Of a stretch of DNA of 64,000 bases, positions 1 through 10,740 are shown piece after piece. Numbering within the stretch: the stretch's first letter is position 1; every line of letters begins with the position of its first letter. The translations under genes were made by a program, and so were the position numbers. Origin of the DNA: Vigna angularis (Eukaryota > Streptophyta > Magnoliopsida > Fabales > Fabaceae); assembly GCF_016808095.1 (NCBI RefSeq), contig NC_068976.1:5675001-5739000 (forward strand), read 5' to 3'. The notes under the pieces were generated by a model. The model had not been told where the DNA came from. It did not search any database and was given only the letters and a program-made list of their open reading frames with translations.

Positions 1-2245
1 CACACTATCCTCACCGCGCTCTGTTTTTTGTCCTTCCTAGGATTTTGATGTGATGAAAGAAAAATAATAAGAAAGTGTGGCATTAATTGCGGCCAAAGAT
101 TTTTGCGTGGGGAACACTAGAAAAGTCCTTCTCCTTATGTGTGTGGTTGTGTTGTGCCTAATGCGATTTACTTTGGAGTTTCCAAGTCACCGAGAGATAT
201 TTTAAGGGGCCAAAATATTCTTGTATATTATTCCCTTAATTACACTTAATATGTTCCTATTTTTATTTTTTTTAACTAGTTGGTATTATTTTTTTCTTTT
301 GTGATAATTTATTTCCAATTTTGTCTAACATAGATATTTTTATTTTTCTATTTTTTAAAAAAGAACTACTCAATCTATTTCATTAATATGATATATAATT
401 CGAAATTCACATGTTATCACATTGATATTATCATTTTCATAGAAGAAATGTATTCACTTATTTTTTAAAATAGTGAGACTAGTAAACATAACAAAATTGA
501 AGATATATTTATTGTGTTTTAATTTTATTTTTTAAATTCTCTTAATTAATTAAGGTACTTTGTTAAAATATTAATAAATATTTGAAATATATATTAACTT
601 TTTGTTAACATATTTTTCTTTAATAAATACGTAATATTTTAGTTATGTTGATGTTACAAAACACATTTTTTATTTGTTATGATATGAAGAATTTTACAAA
701 ATAAAATAAATTTTATTAAAAAGAATACAATAATATGAAGAATCAAACCAAATCCATAAAATACAAATGCAATTTTAAAAAACTCTAAACAACCCAAAAT
801 ATAGGTAATTAATATATATTGTGAAAAAATAAATTCAAACTAATAGTTAGAGGCATATAACATAATATTATATGTATGAATTTCTACTCTTCACATCTAA
901 AATAACCAATTTATTAGTATAATGATTTCTTTCTGATAGTCTCCTCATGAAGATGTGCTATGGTGACTAAAGATGTGTGGAAGCAATGGAATGGATAAAG
1001 AAAAGGTCTCGATTTGGTGTTTGTGTGATGAGAAAGGTGGTGTTTAGTGACTCTCAAGAGAGTTTGCATCAACTCTAGCGAAAAGTGACTAGAGGAAATC
1101 ACGTGGAATGTTCTAGCCTTGACTTTGGAGACAAGTAGAATGACTCAAAAATATGACATTTCATTACTAATCTCAAAGTGAAATTACATAGAAGGAAACA
1201 CCTCTATTTGTAAGTTTAGGTAACCCTAAAGATGTCTTAAAATTGTGAAAGCAAAATCCTAATTCTTCTCCTTGGAGAAAGCTTGCATGTAACCAAATGA
1301 AACAAAGAGAACTAGAGAAAGGGGTTGAAAACTAACTTACATGAATGTGGAAATTAGTTGGTCCAAATTGAAGAGTTTGCCACAAGAATCAATTTTATGG
1401 TCTCGGTTCTTCAATCAGATAAGCAAAAGAGAAATAAATCTTAGAAAAAAAGTGAAAAAAACTCTAGAAAAATGCTTTCTAAAGAGAATGTGCCTTTTAA
1501 AATAATGAAACTCGTTCATAACAAAGTTATTTGTATTAAAATCCTTTAATATTAAAATATTCGAGTCTCACTATTTTTAAACCACTATCACTTTTAAAAT
1601 TCCATTTTTTAGGTCTTTATTGGCACACTTACCTAAGAAAGTTGTAAAGAAGCATTCATTTTGAGAAACCAAATCATTAAAGCATCTACCAATGTCAAAG
1701 CATTTATGAAAGATTGAGTTTTTTTTCACGCTTACCCAATAAAGTTGACAAGTCAAGTCCTTTCAAGTTAATAATGAAGTCTAATCAAATTTGAATTGTT
1801 TGATGAGAAATTTTCGAACAAGGGTTAGTAGGCTTGTGATGGTTGATAGTTCAGTACTATAAAAAGGTGGTAGTAATATGTTTAGAAGGTGTGGAGTTGT
1901 TTAGTAGAAGTAGACATGGTTTTTCTTGAGGAGATGAATGTTTTCAATTTTGTTAATGGTGGTGTATGGGAGATTTGCATTTTGTACTTTTTCAAATAGG
2001 ATTACTATCAGTCATATACATCAAATCATTAGAAGTCATTTGTTGGGACCGTGGGAGTCAAAGTTAAGTCATTTGTAGTACATATTCCTCCCAATTTTTT
2101 GAAGAATGAGATTCTGACTTCGTTTTCTTAAAGAATGATGAAGATGTTAAACACGTGATTCATTAGCATTCAGTAATAGTTATGATAAAAACGATGTATT
2201 TTCATGTAAACTTTATGAAAGTTGAAAAGTTTGACGATGTTTGTA
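1..2245. other. AT-rich intergenic DNA, no gene seen
   Basis: No open frame with a recognisable protein and no repeat structure was found here. Short open frames such as the one near 914-1102 have no start context, splice structure or recognisable motif. The stretch is the left flank of the hAT element that starts at 2254. Confidence 0.6.
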
Positions 2246-2253
2246 GTTCATAT
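2246..2253. repeat. Left 8-bp target-site duplication (GTTCATAT) of the hAT element
   Basis: GTTCATAT lies directly before the terminal TAGGGGTGGGCA and occurs again, identical, at 12322-12329 directly after the other terminus. Eight bases is the duplication size made by hAT transposases. Confidence 0.92.
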
Positions 2254-2530
2254 TAGGGGTGGGCAAATCAAAACTAAAATGTACTGCACTACTAAAAACT
2301 GTATTGAACTAAAAACTAATTCAGAAAAACTAAACTGCACTAAAAAATAGTTCAGAAAAATTGAACTGAACTGCTTTTGTTTTATTAAACTGTACTGAAC
2401 TGAACTATACTTAACTGTACTAAACTACACTATAAACTGAACTGAACTACTAACTATACTAATTTTGAACTGAATTATACTAATTTTAACCAAGAACTGC
2501 ACTAACTATACAACACTAACAACTACAACA
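2254..2530. repeat. Left terminal and subterminal repeats of the hAT element
   Basis: After the terminal TAGGGGTGGGCA the sequence is a dense run of variants of ACTGAACTGAACT, ACTGCACTA and AACTATACTAA up to about 2530. In hAT elements, clustered subterminal repeats bind the transposase. The matching right-hand cluster is at 12140-12321 in inverted sense. Confidence 0.75.
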
Positions 2531-2784
2531 CTAACTAGTAAAATTGTATTAATAAAACTGCACTTCATCCTGTAAATTAAACATGAGAAGAGCATCATTA
2601 ATAAAAATCAAAGAACATATAATATAATGCTAAATAAAACTTACAAACTGAAAATAAGTCTTTATAAACTCTTCAATACAAAATAGAACTTCAAATCTCC
2701 AGCACATAATCCTTTTCTAAAGACAAAAGGTATTAACACGCCATCACATGTATCATAAAGCAGTAACCAACAAGATTAAACTGT

Positions 2785-3709
2785 CCTCAGCCATGGTTGA
2801 AATGGCCAGAATAGTTTGTAATTTTTTGACAGCAGATTTTCATTCATGATCTTGTAATGGTCTGAGAATTTTATGGATTTCAGGACCAAGGCCACTACCA
2901 AGCATGCAATCTGCCTCATCCAACACCTGCTCAAGAAGCATGAAAAAGAGTAGTGTGATCAATGATAGGAGCTTCCAAGAACTGGTAACCTGCGAGCTCT
3001 ACATAGATTATGACACAAATATTTTTAAGTGATACTAATTACTAACCAAGTATCTTATTTCAGAAGGAACAATGCTGCCCTCTTCAATATATTGAAGAAT
3101 CTCACAAGGTGTTCCTATCATTAGGCCAATTGAGGCTTGCGACTGCCCATTATCTGGTGAAGCACAATCCTTTGCAGACTTCAATTTTGTGTTATGGATG
3201 ATATATTTTGCAGCATTGAAGCACTGAAATGCCAATAAATTTTGAAGGAACATGATCAGTTCATAAATACCAGGAAGGTACTCTACAGAACTAAATAGAC
3301 AAGACGGTGAGATAATACATAGTAGAAATTGAGTCACCTGTGCAGCTTTCTCCTCCGTAGCACAAAGCACGATGGCTTGTGGATGTTTTGAATTTGAACC
3401 AAGCAACTCTCCATCCCGTCTTAGCAACTGACAACTGTACAAGTTGACATATTTAATTTACTCCATTTTTTCTCTAAGGAAAATAATAAACATGGTAGGA
3501 ACAGAACAACAAAAGTAGATAACAGTTATCATCGTTTGTGTTGATGTGATGAAAATGAAGCTAAAAAAATTGTCACTAACTTTATAAGTATTAAATTATT
3601 CAACCCTATTAGAGATCTTATATAATCTTGAAATATGACCAAATTATAATATATATATATATATATATGTATATACATATATATATATATGTATATACAT
3701 ATATATATG

Positions 3710-3774
<65 letters not shown>

Positions 3775-4494
3775 ATGGGTGCAAACTTGATAGTGTCACC
3801 CATTTGTAAAATTGACATAAGAAAACATTTGAAATGGAGATATTTTATAATTTAACTCAATACAATGATTCTAAGATAAATCACTAATTCGATCATAATA
3901 AGTTGACTTGGGAAATTTGTTTTCTCTTAGTGCAATTCTCAAGTTAAAAATCAATTTTATATAACAGAGTTCCAATAGATGAGACATACAAGAATCCTTC
4001 TATGCCATAACATGGTTGGTTATGAACCAATTTCACTTGACATCACCTTCCAAGTAACAAAATTCTGGTATTTTCTACAAACTTGAAACCCATACCAATA
4101 CAAATACCAAACAAATAACGCAACAACAATGGTCATATGAACTAGGTGAAATACCAGATAAATAAAAATAAACAAACTACAAAAATTTAAGCCAGCCTGC
4201 AAAGTGAATGCATTCCCAAATTTCAGTATCTAGTATCCATTCAACTCAAGGAATTTGATCCTAAGGCTCAAAAGTCAAAACCTTGGAAGGAAAATGAAGA
4301 GAATTAAAGTAACCTGAATAAGGGGCAACAAGAAGGCCAAAGTTCTGTCAGGTTCAGATGGTGAACTCGGCAACACACTCTTCCCTTCCAAGATAGCAGG
4401 AATAACCACACATTGTATCTCACTGGGAATAAACCCTCCAATCTCCTCCATTACCTCAATAAGGTCCTCACTCACACCCAACTCCTTGAAACTT
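2785..4494 (-). pseudogene. Captured fragment of an RH39-like DEAD-box RNA helicase (four exons)
   Basis: Minus-strand exons joined by GT-AG introns are 4494-4314, 3427-3338, 3223-3047 and 2926-2840, all joining in phase 0. The first begins SFKELGVSEDLIEVMEE and carries a Q-motif-like IPSEIQ segment. The Walker A region reads SPSEPDRTLAF instead of the usual GSGKT, so nucleotide binding is not expected. The second carries motif Ia-like AIVLCATEEKAAQ, the third motif Ib-like IGLMIGTPCEILQYIEEG, and the fourth VLDEAD, the intact motif II. A TGA at 2842-2840 follows LRPLQDHE, but similarity to the family continues in frame past it (KSAVKKLQTILAIST) to about 2785, so the stop is likely a point mutation. 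The C-terminal RecA domain is absent. The degenerate Walker A may come from the parent gene rather than decay. The fragment lies inside the hAT element. RH39 proteins act in chloroplast rRNA processing; no function is expected here. Confidence 0.8.
3644..3771. repeat. (TA)n microsatellite with TATATG/CATATA interruptions
   Basis: About 125 bases of alternating A and T, interrupted by GTATATAC blocks, lie in the intron between the first and second captured helicase exons. Open frames in both directions across it are translation artefacts made of Tyr and Ile. Confidence 0.95.
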
Positions 4495-4581
4495 CTAACA
4501 AATACAAAGATCAATATGTCTCTTCTACTGTAAAATAAGCAAGCACATAATTTCTACCACTCTAGTAAAGGCCAAACTCAC

Positions 4582-4629
4582 AAAATCAACTCCGATGGTG
4601 CTTATGTAGCTTTCAATGTATGAATCATC
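4582..4629 (-). pseudogene. Captured single exon of a Rab1/RabD-type small GTPase
   Basis: A 48-base exon encodes DDSYIESYISTIGVDF, the switch I/effector segment of Rab1 (YPT1, RabD in plants), with the conserved STIGVDF. It is bounded by a good acceptor (TTGCTACAG) and donor (GTGAGT), matching an exon cut out with its introns. No P-loop, switch II or NKxD segment is nearby, so this is an isolated piece. It lies between the transposase stop codon (4765) and the helicase exons (from 4494), on the same strand. If spliced to the first helicase exon at the sites seen, the join would be out of frame by one base. Confidence 0.8.
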
Positions 4630-4823
4630 CTGTAGCAAAGCATTGAAAAACAATATTGAGCATTTGTGTACTGTTTCCAAGACAAAACAACATGAAAAAC
4701 AAAGCATTAAGGTTATAGTATTACGCACATGTACTTTAGATAACTAACAAATCGTGGCAAAACTTCAATCATCCAAATTAATAGCAACACTTGAAGGTCC
4801 CACTTCATCTTGAGAGGTTATCT

Positions 4824-4909
4824 CTACAAAAATAAAATAAAATATTTCATAATTTTTTAACACTTAAAATATAAATTAAAAAGTATATAAATTTGTCATA
4901 TAATCTCAC
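4824..4909 (-). other. Intron near the 3' end of the hAT transposase gene
   Basis: The donor GTGAGA follows the codons for DKFEQ, and the acceptor TTTTTGTAG precedes codons reading ITSQDEVGPSSVAIN before the stop at 4767-4765. Removing it keeps the frame. Confidence 0.7.
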
Positions 4910-6800
4910 CTTGCTCAAATTTATCAAGTTCTTTAGGATCCTCATCAAAAAGTATAGAGAAAGGTGTTCCTTTTAACCAATCTTGTGTGCAAACAAGCAC
5001 TTCCACTATTTTAGGCGTTAGGCAACTACGATAAGGACTAACCACTCTTCCTCCTATACTGAATGCACACTCTGATGCTACGGTAGAGATAGGAATGGCT
5101 TACACCTCTCGAGCCATGTTCACAAGGATAGGAAATCTAGTCGAGTTGACTTTCCACCAATGTAAAATATCAAGCTCAACTGACTTCATATAAGGTTCAG
5201 GATCCTCTCTCAAGTATTTATCAAGCTCTGATATATAATCAAATCTACGTCCTGTAGCTCTTAGGTAGAAACTCATGCCATGAGGATCATCATCATCATC
5301 ATCTAGTTGAGATTCTTGTTGGCTACTTTGAGAACCCTCCTCAATACCTTGATATTGTTCATAAAGTGTTTTTAAAGATGACAATAATTTTGATTTCAAT
5401 TCACTAGCCATACTAGATTCAAAGAGGTAGTCAATGAAGTAATTAACAAAATCCAACTTACTCCTAGGGTCAAGCACAACAACAATCAATAATAAGATAT
5501 TAATTCCATTAGGATTTCCCCAATATTTTTCATACTTGCCCTTCATCCTCATTGCCATCAATTTTATGCTCACATCACTACTCTTAGAATATTGTCGAAT
5601 CCTTTTACCAATTCCAAACACCTCCTTCATATACATATGACTCGTGACATAAGATGAACCAGAAATGCGTAGGGTAGAGTCATAAAATATCTTTAAAAAT
5701 GGTAGAATAGACCTCGCATATTCTCAATCTTCTTCTAATGGCACACCATCATTACTTTTGGCCATTTCAACCCCAAATTTCTTATCTTGCATATCTAGCA
5801 AGACAAAGGCATCTTTATACTTCAAGCTTGCCTCTAACATTAAGTAAGTTGAATTCCACCTAGTTTCAACATCAAGACAAACAATACCTTTGTAAGAAAT
5901 TCCCTCTTGTTCAACACATGCCTTGAATCTAGCAAATCTAGCAAGAGAAGATTTCACATATTTAACTGCACTCCGAATTTTTGAAATTGAATCTTTTATC
6001 TCTTTTAAGCCATCCTTCACAATCAAACCTAATATATGAGCACAACAACGCATATGAACATATTCTCCCTTCAAAACAAGACAATTCCATGATAACATCC
6101 TTCTTTTAAGGTACTGGACCCCAACATCATTTGCGCTAGCATTATCCACTGTGATGCTAAGGACTCGCTTCAATTCCCAATTATTCAAACAAGCCTCAAC
6201 ATGTTTAGCAATGAGCTCTCCTGAATGTCCTGTTGTTTGAGAAAAATTCAAAATTTTCTTTTGAAGTTTCCAATCATTGTCAATAAAATGAGCTGTTAAA
6301 CTCATGTAATTTAGGTTTTGGATTGATGTCCATGTGTCTGTAGTTAAACAAACCCTCTCACACTGCTTTGATAGAAACATTTTCAACTTTGCTTTTTCCT
6401 CTTCATAGAGTTCCCATATTTCACGCCTCAATATAGTGCGGGATGAGACTTCAAATCGTGGTTGCAAGGACCATACAAAGTCACGGAAGTCCTCATTTTC
6501 CACAAATCGAAAAGGAAGCTCAGACTTCACAAACATCTTCACCAACTTCATTCGAGATGCATTTTGGTCAAATTTAGAAATAGTTGGTGAAGGGCTAACA
6601 CTAACTTCTGCAATTGATGATGAAAGCTTTTGCCTTTTGAATGCTTCTCTATTAGGATTTTCTTTACATCTCGCCAAATGATTTCTTATCCCACTTGTTC
6701 CCGCCAAATATTTAATCAAATCACCACAATAATTGCATTTGGCCTTCTTCTCAGAATGTGGTTTTTGTTTAGTAAAATGTTCCCACACATCTGATCGACC

Positions 6801-6805
6801 CTTAC
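6801..6805. repeat. Left 5-bp target duplication (CTTAC) of the solo LTR
   Basis: CTTAC precedes the LTR start TGTCAATACC and recurs at 9823-9827 right after the LTR end GGTTGCGACA. Five bases is the normal duplication of LTR retrotransposon integration. Confidence 0.9.
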
Positions 6806-7810
6806 TGTCAATACCTAATTTCGTTCGGATTATTTTTATAGTTTTATTGCATTTTGGTTGTCACATATTTAACCTTTTTATTATTCATTTACCTATTTCC
6901 TTTTTTAGTTCTATTTATTTTATCTTATTGTTTTTATTACCCTTTTTCTTTATTGCGTATTTTGTTTTTATTCTATCTCTTTTTATTTATTTTACTTTTT
7001 TTTCCTTTTATTTATTTATTTATTATTATTTTTTCTCTTTTTTTCGTTTTAATTTTAATTATTATTTTTTATTTTTATTTCTTATTTTTTGATTTTAATT
7101 AAATTTTTATCTTTTCATTTTGTGTATAATTAAAAAATTATTATTAGTTAAAAGGTTTTAAAATTAAATTAAATTAAAATATAAAAATAATGAATCAAAA
7201 AGTGAGAAAACGGTTTTCTGCGCGAGGAGACAGATTGGCAGGCAAGGACAAGGCAAGTTTTGGGGAGAGCAGAGGCGCGATTTGGTTTGGCAGGAGGCAC
7301 AGTAGAGGGATTGGCAATTCGCAAAAAGCAATGGAGAAGAGAAAATAAAAAGGGGTTACACAAAAAACACTCAGCAAAAAAAAGGAGAGGACACCTTACT
7401 AGACTAGAGGGAGAATCATCCATCTTCTGGGAGAAAAGACCTTACAGAGGAGCCGGACGGGAGAGATCCGTCATTCATCTCTGAAACAAAAAATCTTCAA
7501 CTTACTCTTCACCATCTGGATCACCCGTGATCAACTCCAACAGCAGCACCTATCATCTTCATCTTTCTTCTTCATTTTTCATCTCCAACACCTCCAACAC
7601 CCATCATCTTCATCCCTTTCTTCTTCAAACTCATCTTCCAACTATCAAAAACCTCAAAACCAAAGAAGGAAGAAAATTCAACAGTCATCTCTCATACACA
7701 AATTGATTCCTCTTTGTCTTCATGACATCCATTCCGCTAGCACAGAGAAATACTTTCGTCATCATCCATTTTTTTTTTCACTCATCTCTTCAAAATTGAG
7801 CTGCAGTTAG

Positions 7811-8100
7811 TTCAGAGGTCCAAAATTTATGTATGAGAATTCAAATGAAAGCCCTTTGAGTCTAGAATCCAACCCAAAAAGTTTCATTGCATTTAGAGCT
7901 CTCTTGGAAAATATATGAGCAAAACAGTAAACAAGGTCAGTGCCAGAAACGAAACAGCCAAACCTGATTTCGAAATTATACTGCATCTAGCACAGAGGTC
8001 CAAAATTTATGTCTGAGAATTCAAATGAAAGCCCTTTGAGTCTAGAATCTATGAAAAAAAGTTTCATTACGTTTGGAGTTTTGTAGAAAAAATTATCAGC
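7811..8100. repeat. 180-bp period duplication in the solo LTR
   Basis: A block with CAGAGGTCCAAAATTTATGT and, further on, AGCCCTTTGAGTCTAGAATC occurs at 7811 and again at 7991, about 90% identical for about 110 bases. It is an internal LTR duplication with no coding sense. Confidence 0.85.
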
Positions 8101-8820
8101 GAAACATTCAGCAAGGGTTAGTGGAAGAGCTGGGACGGCGACACACGGTGACCGTTTTGGCGCGGTGGCCGGTTGGGCGGCGTCTGGCTGCAGCTGGCGG
8201 CGGCCGTTTTTAGATGAAACAGTGGCGTGTATACGTGACTGGGTGGAGGGACTTCCGTTGGCTGCCTTGGAAGAGAGACTCTAGGTCTTGTGCTTGAATG
8301 AGAAGGTGAGAATCCTGTTCTGAAAAAAAAGAAATGGACCTTGGGCCCGGCGTGGGCTACTTCTTTCTTCCTGCCACATACACAATTCCATTCACACCCC
8401 CGTCTCGTTCGGGCTTAAGCCCACTCTGTTTATAAAAAAAATTGGATCTGAGCACACATTTCGGGATGCACCTCCAAATTTCATCATTACACCCCTAACA
8501 GGTACAAAGACAAAAAAGAGGAGTTTTGGGCCCAAACCAAAGAGCTTCAATTCTTTTCACACCTATGGTTTTTATCTCTACACTTTTATGCTTATTGGTT
8601 GTTTTGTTTTATGCTCTTTAATATTTTTTTCTTTTACTTGATTGTTTTATTTTCATATGTGGTTATGTATGATAACTCCACTCTCGTAGATTGTATCTTA
8701 TGTTTTGTTAGATTTGTTCATAAAAAAATAAAAAAATAAAAAAATAAAAAAAAAATAAAAGACAAAAAGAAAAATACAAAATTAAAAGATAAATTAAAAA
8801 TATCAAAAATATGTTTTAAA

Positions 8821-9235
8821 GGTTTAGACACATGTGTGATCGCACGCATCGTCCTTGTGCTAAAAATCTTTTATCTTTCTTAAGTAAAATTACAAAAATA
8901 TGTTTTAAAGGTTTAGGCACATGTGTGATCGCACGCATCGTCCTTGTGCTAAAAAATCTTTTCTCTTTCTTAAGTAAAATTACAAAAATAGGTTTTAAAG
9001 GTTTAGGCACATGTGTGATCGCACGCATCGTCCTTGTGCTAAAAACCTTTTCTCTTTCTTAAGTAAAATTACAAAAGTATGTTTTAAAGGTTTAGGCACA
9101 TGTGTGATCGCACACATCTTCCTTGTGCTGAAAACCTTTTATCTTTCTTAAGTAAAATTACAAAAATATATTTTAAAGGTTTAGGCACATGTGTGATCGC
9201 ACGCATCATCCTTGTGCTAAAACCTTTTCTCCTTC
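8821..9235. repeat. 89-90-bp minisatellite, five copies
   Basis: Units start at 8821, 8910, 9000, 9089 and 9178, each containing GGTTTAGGCACATGTGTGAT followed by CGCACGCATC. The units are more than 90% identical. They lie inside the solo LTR and create false open frames on both strands at 8816-9062. Confidence 0.95.
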
Positions 9236-9357
9236 TCATATGAAAATACTAAAATATAAAAACCTTCAAAAAACCAAAAACATCAACACTTTCAAGCAAA
9301 CAAACAATCTTCCTAGCCAGAACTATGTGATCCTTGATTCTCCACCAAAAGTGGAGA

Positions 9358-9515
9358 TACGTAGGAGCAAGGCTAGTCCTTGTCAGGTTCACTTCCCAAA
9401 AATCCAAAATCATTTCCAAACAAATTTCTCAAACAATTCCAAAAGAATTACGTAACCCTGATTTCTCATTTTGAATGAGAATACGTAGGAGCAAGGTCAA
9501 TCCTTGTCGGGCCCA
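9358..9515 (+). repeat. Duplicated TACGTAGGAGCAAGG blocks of the LTR
   Basis: TACGTAGGAGCAAGG, followed by a TCCTTGTC block, occurs at 9358 and 9482, about 124 bases apart. I recognise this block from legume Ogre-type LTRs. Confidence 0.7.
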
Positions 9516-9746
9516 AAAAACAAAAAAATATATTTTGTTTCTTTAGAGTTTTATTTTAGAGGATAGTTAAACATTTTGAAAACCATATCACATTCGCGTA
9601 TTTAATTAAAGGTACTGCCTCAGGGCAGGCGTTGTAGGGTGCTAATACCTTCCTTACACGTAACCGACTCTCGAACCCAGAATCTGGTTTTCGTGGACCG
9701 TGTCTTATCGTTTTATGGTTTTTCTGTAGTTTTCCAGAATAAACTA

Positions 9747-9759
9747 TGGTGGCGACTCC
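9747..9759 (+). other. tRNA-Arg-complementary, primer-binding-like site inside the LTR
   Basis: TGGTGGCGACTCC starts with the complement of CCA and matches the 3' end of a tRNA-Arg. This is the primer type used by Ogre elements. It lies 63 bases inside the LTR end as defined by the CTTAC duplication, not just outside it as expected for a working primer site. Confidence 0.55.
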
Positions 9760-9822
9760 AAATCTCTTTTTCAAACCCGTTTTCTTTGGATCATCGTCCC
9801 GTCGCGATTTCTGGTTGCGACA

Positions 9823-9827
9823 CTTAC
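9823..9827. repeat. Right 5-bp target duplication (CTTAC) of the solo LTR
   Basis: Identical to 6801-6805. The bases after it continue the hAT transposase codons on the minus strand. Confidence 0.9.
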
Positions 9828-10026
9828 TATTCTCAGTTGACGATGAATCGATACAAGGAGGTAAATAATCCATTCTAGAAGAATTTGGTGTGAGAGTTTC
9901 TACCATTTCTGACATTCACGTCACTACATTAATTAAGAGTTCAATCAAACAAAAGGCAAATTCATCTAAATAATTTCAAACATACTAGTTAGATAAAAAA
10001 AGATTAATATCTATTTAGATTTTGAG

Positions 10027-10667
10027 TTAACAAAAGGAAGAGAAAAGAGGACCCAATAGAAATAAAAAGAAATAGAGTACATCAGTAGACTGCACATCAG
10101 CAGTCATAGGATGATGATAATAGTTTATAAGCTTTGGATATGTTTTTAATTTATAGAATTCTAATGTATTCACTAATGGTTTATTTAGCCGATCTAATTT
10201 CTTTTTCAATTCTTCTATTTTTAAATCTGTATCGTTTTTTAATCTTAATGAATCTAATTCTTTATGTGGTACGTTGAATAACTTATATATTAGTTTTATA
10301 GGTTCTTTATGTGGTATTTATAAATTTTTTCTCTAAAATTTTCTACTTGTTGTTTTGTAAATGTTTTATAATACCAATCTCTCCTTTCTTTATTAAAATT
10401 AGCTTCATAATCTTGTCTAATCCAATTTTTATCTATTTCAAAAGTTTCTTCTCTACTTAAAGTATTTAATCTTAAATGTATTTCAAAAGGCAATTTTATA
10501 GTGTTCCCCTGTAAACAAAATGAACTACTTGACCAACTTCTACTTTTTATATATACAGTGCTATGGGTGTGCATATCGTGATCACTGTAAACTGAGTTGC
10601 CCATACAGTGGAAGTATACAGTGCTATGGGTATGGTATAATTTAGAGTTTACAGGGTAAGTGAGCAA
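10027..10667 (-). pseudogene. Unidentified degenerate coding remnant inside the hAT element
   Basis: The minus-strand frame to 10296 encodes a charged, protein-like stretch with LSREETFEIDKNWIRQDYEA and ERRDWYYKTFTKQQVENFRE. After a frameshift near 10295 the coding look continues with LKIEELKKKLDRLNKPLVNT and YPKLINYYHHPM. The composition (Lys/Glu/Tyr rich, few stops over more than 150 codons) suggests a real former gene. It lies upstream of the transposase start, where an intron or leader would be. I do not recognise the protein. A retroelement or pararetrovirus-like polyprotein piece is possible but unproven. Confidence 0.4.
10555..10633. repeat. Short direct repeats of CAGTGCTATGGGT
   Basis: TACAGTGCTATGGGT occurs at 10555 and 10617, 62 bases apart, next to the unidentified coding remnant. 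It may mark an insertion footprint or a small duplication. Confidence 0.5.
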
Positions 10668-10740
10668 TTATTGGGAATCTGTTTTCGAATTTATATTAAA
10701 AAAATTAATTTTATCATACTAGTAAATTTCGACCAGTATG

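Larger units (their letters stand above)
6806..9822 (+). mobile_element. 3,017-bp Ogre-like (Ty3/gypsy, Tat group) solo LTR
   Basis: It begins TGTCAATACC, ends GGTTGCGACA and is flanked by CTTAC on both sides. No gag, pol or second LTR is present, so it is a solo LTR left by recombination between two LTRs. Length and content fit the large LTRs of legume Ogre elements: a pyrimidine-rich 5' part, a 180-bp duplicated block, an 89-bp minisatellite, repeated TACGTAGGAGCAAGG blocks, and TGGTGGCGACTCC, complementary to the 3' end of tRNA-Arg, near the 3' end. The insertion lies between codons for NSK and GRSDVWEHF of the hAT transposase, so it came after the hAT gene was in place. Ogre assignment rests on recognition of these blocks, not on an alignment. 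Confidence 0.85.
4765..9915 (-). pseudogene. hAT transposase (BED zinc finger, RICESLEEPER-like), split by a solo LTR and with two stop codons
   Basis: Coding parts on the minus strand are 9915-9823, then (after the inserted LTR, counting its target duplication once) 6800-4910, then a last exon 4823-4765 after a GT-AG intron. Together they give 681 codons in one frame, a normal length for hAT transposases. The start is the ATG at 9915 (MSEMVETL). A BED zinc finger follows the LTR site (CNYC ... HLARC). The middle has the hAT catalytic-fold region, including LTTDTWTS and LSITVDNASAND. The C-terminal dimerisation motif reads IPISTVASECAFSIGGR. Two in-frame nonsense codons break it: TGA at 5726-5724, where the family has Trp (EED-stop-EYARSIL), and TAA at 5102-5100 just before AIPISTVASE. 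No internal frameshift was seen, so decay is recent or light. It would have mobilised the surrounding element. Confidence 0.88.

Noticed and set aside
3618..3855. Open frames on both strands made of Tyr/Ile
   Set aside because: They translate a (TA)n microsatellite.
6733..7102. Overlapping Phe/Leu/Tyr-rich open frames
   Set aside because: They run across a T-rich part of the solo LTR and part of the transposase on the other strand; no motif or start context.
8816..9062. Repetitive open frames in both directions, looking like a repeat protein
   Set aside because: Produced by the 89-bp minisatellite in the LTR.
8821..9235. Regularly spaced repeats resembling a CRISPR array
   Set aside because: Units are contiguous tandem copies without unique spacers, in plant nuclear DNA. 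The same applies to the 28-bp, 96-bp and 211-bp arrays.
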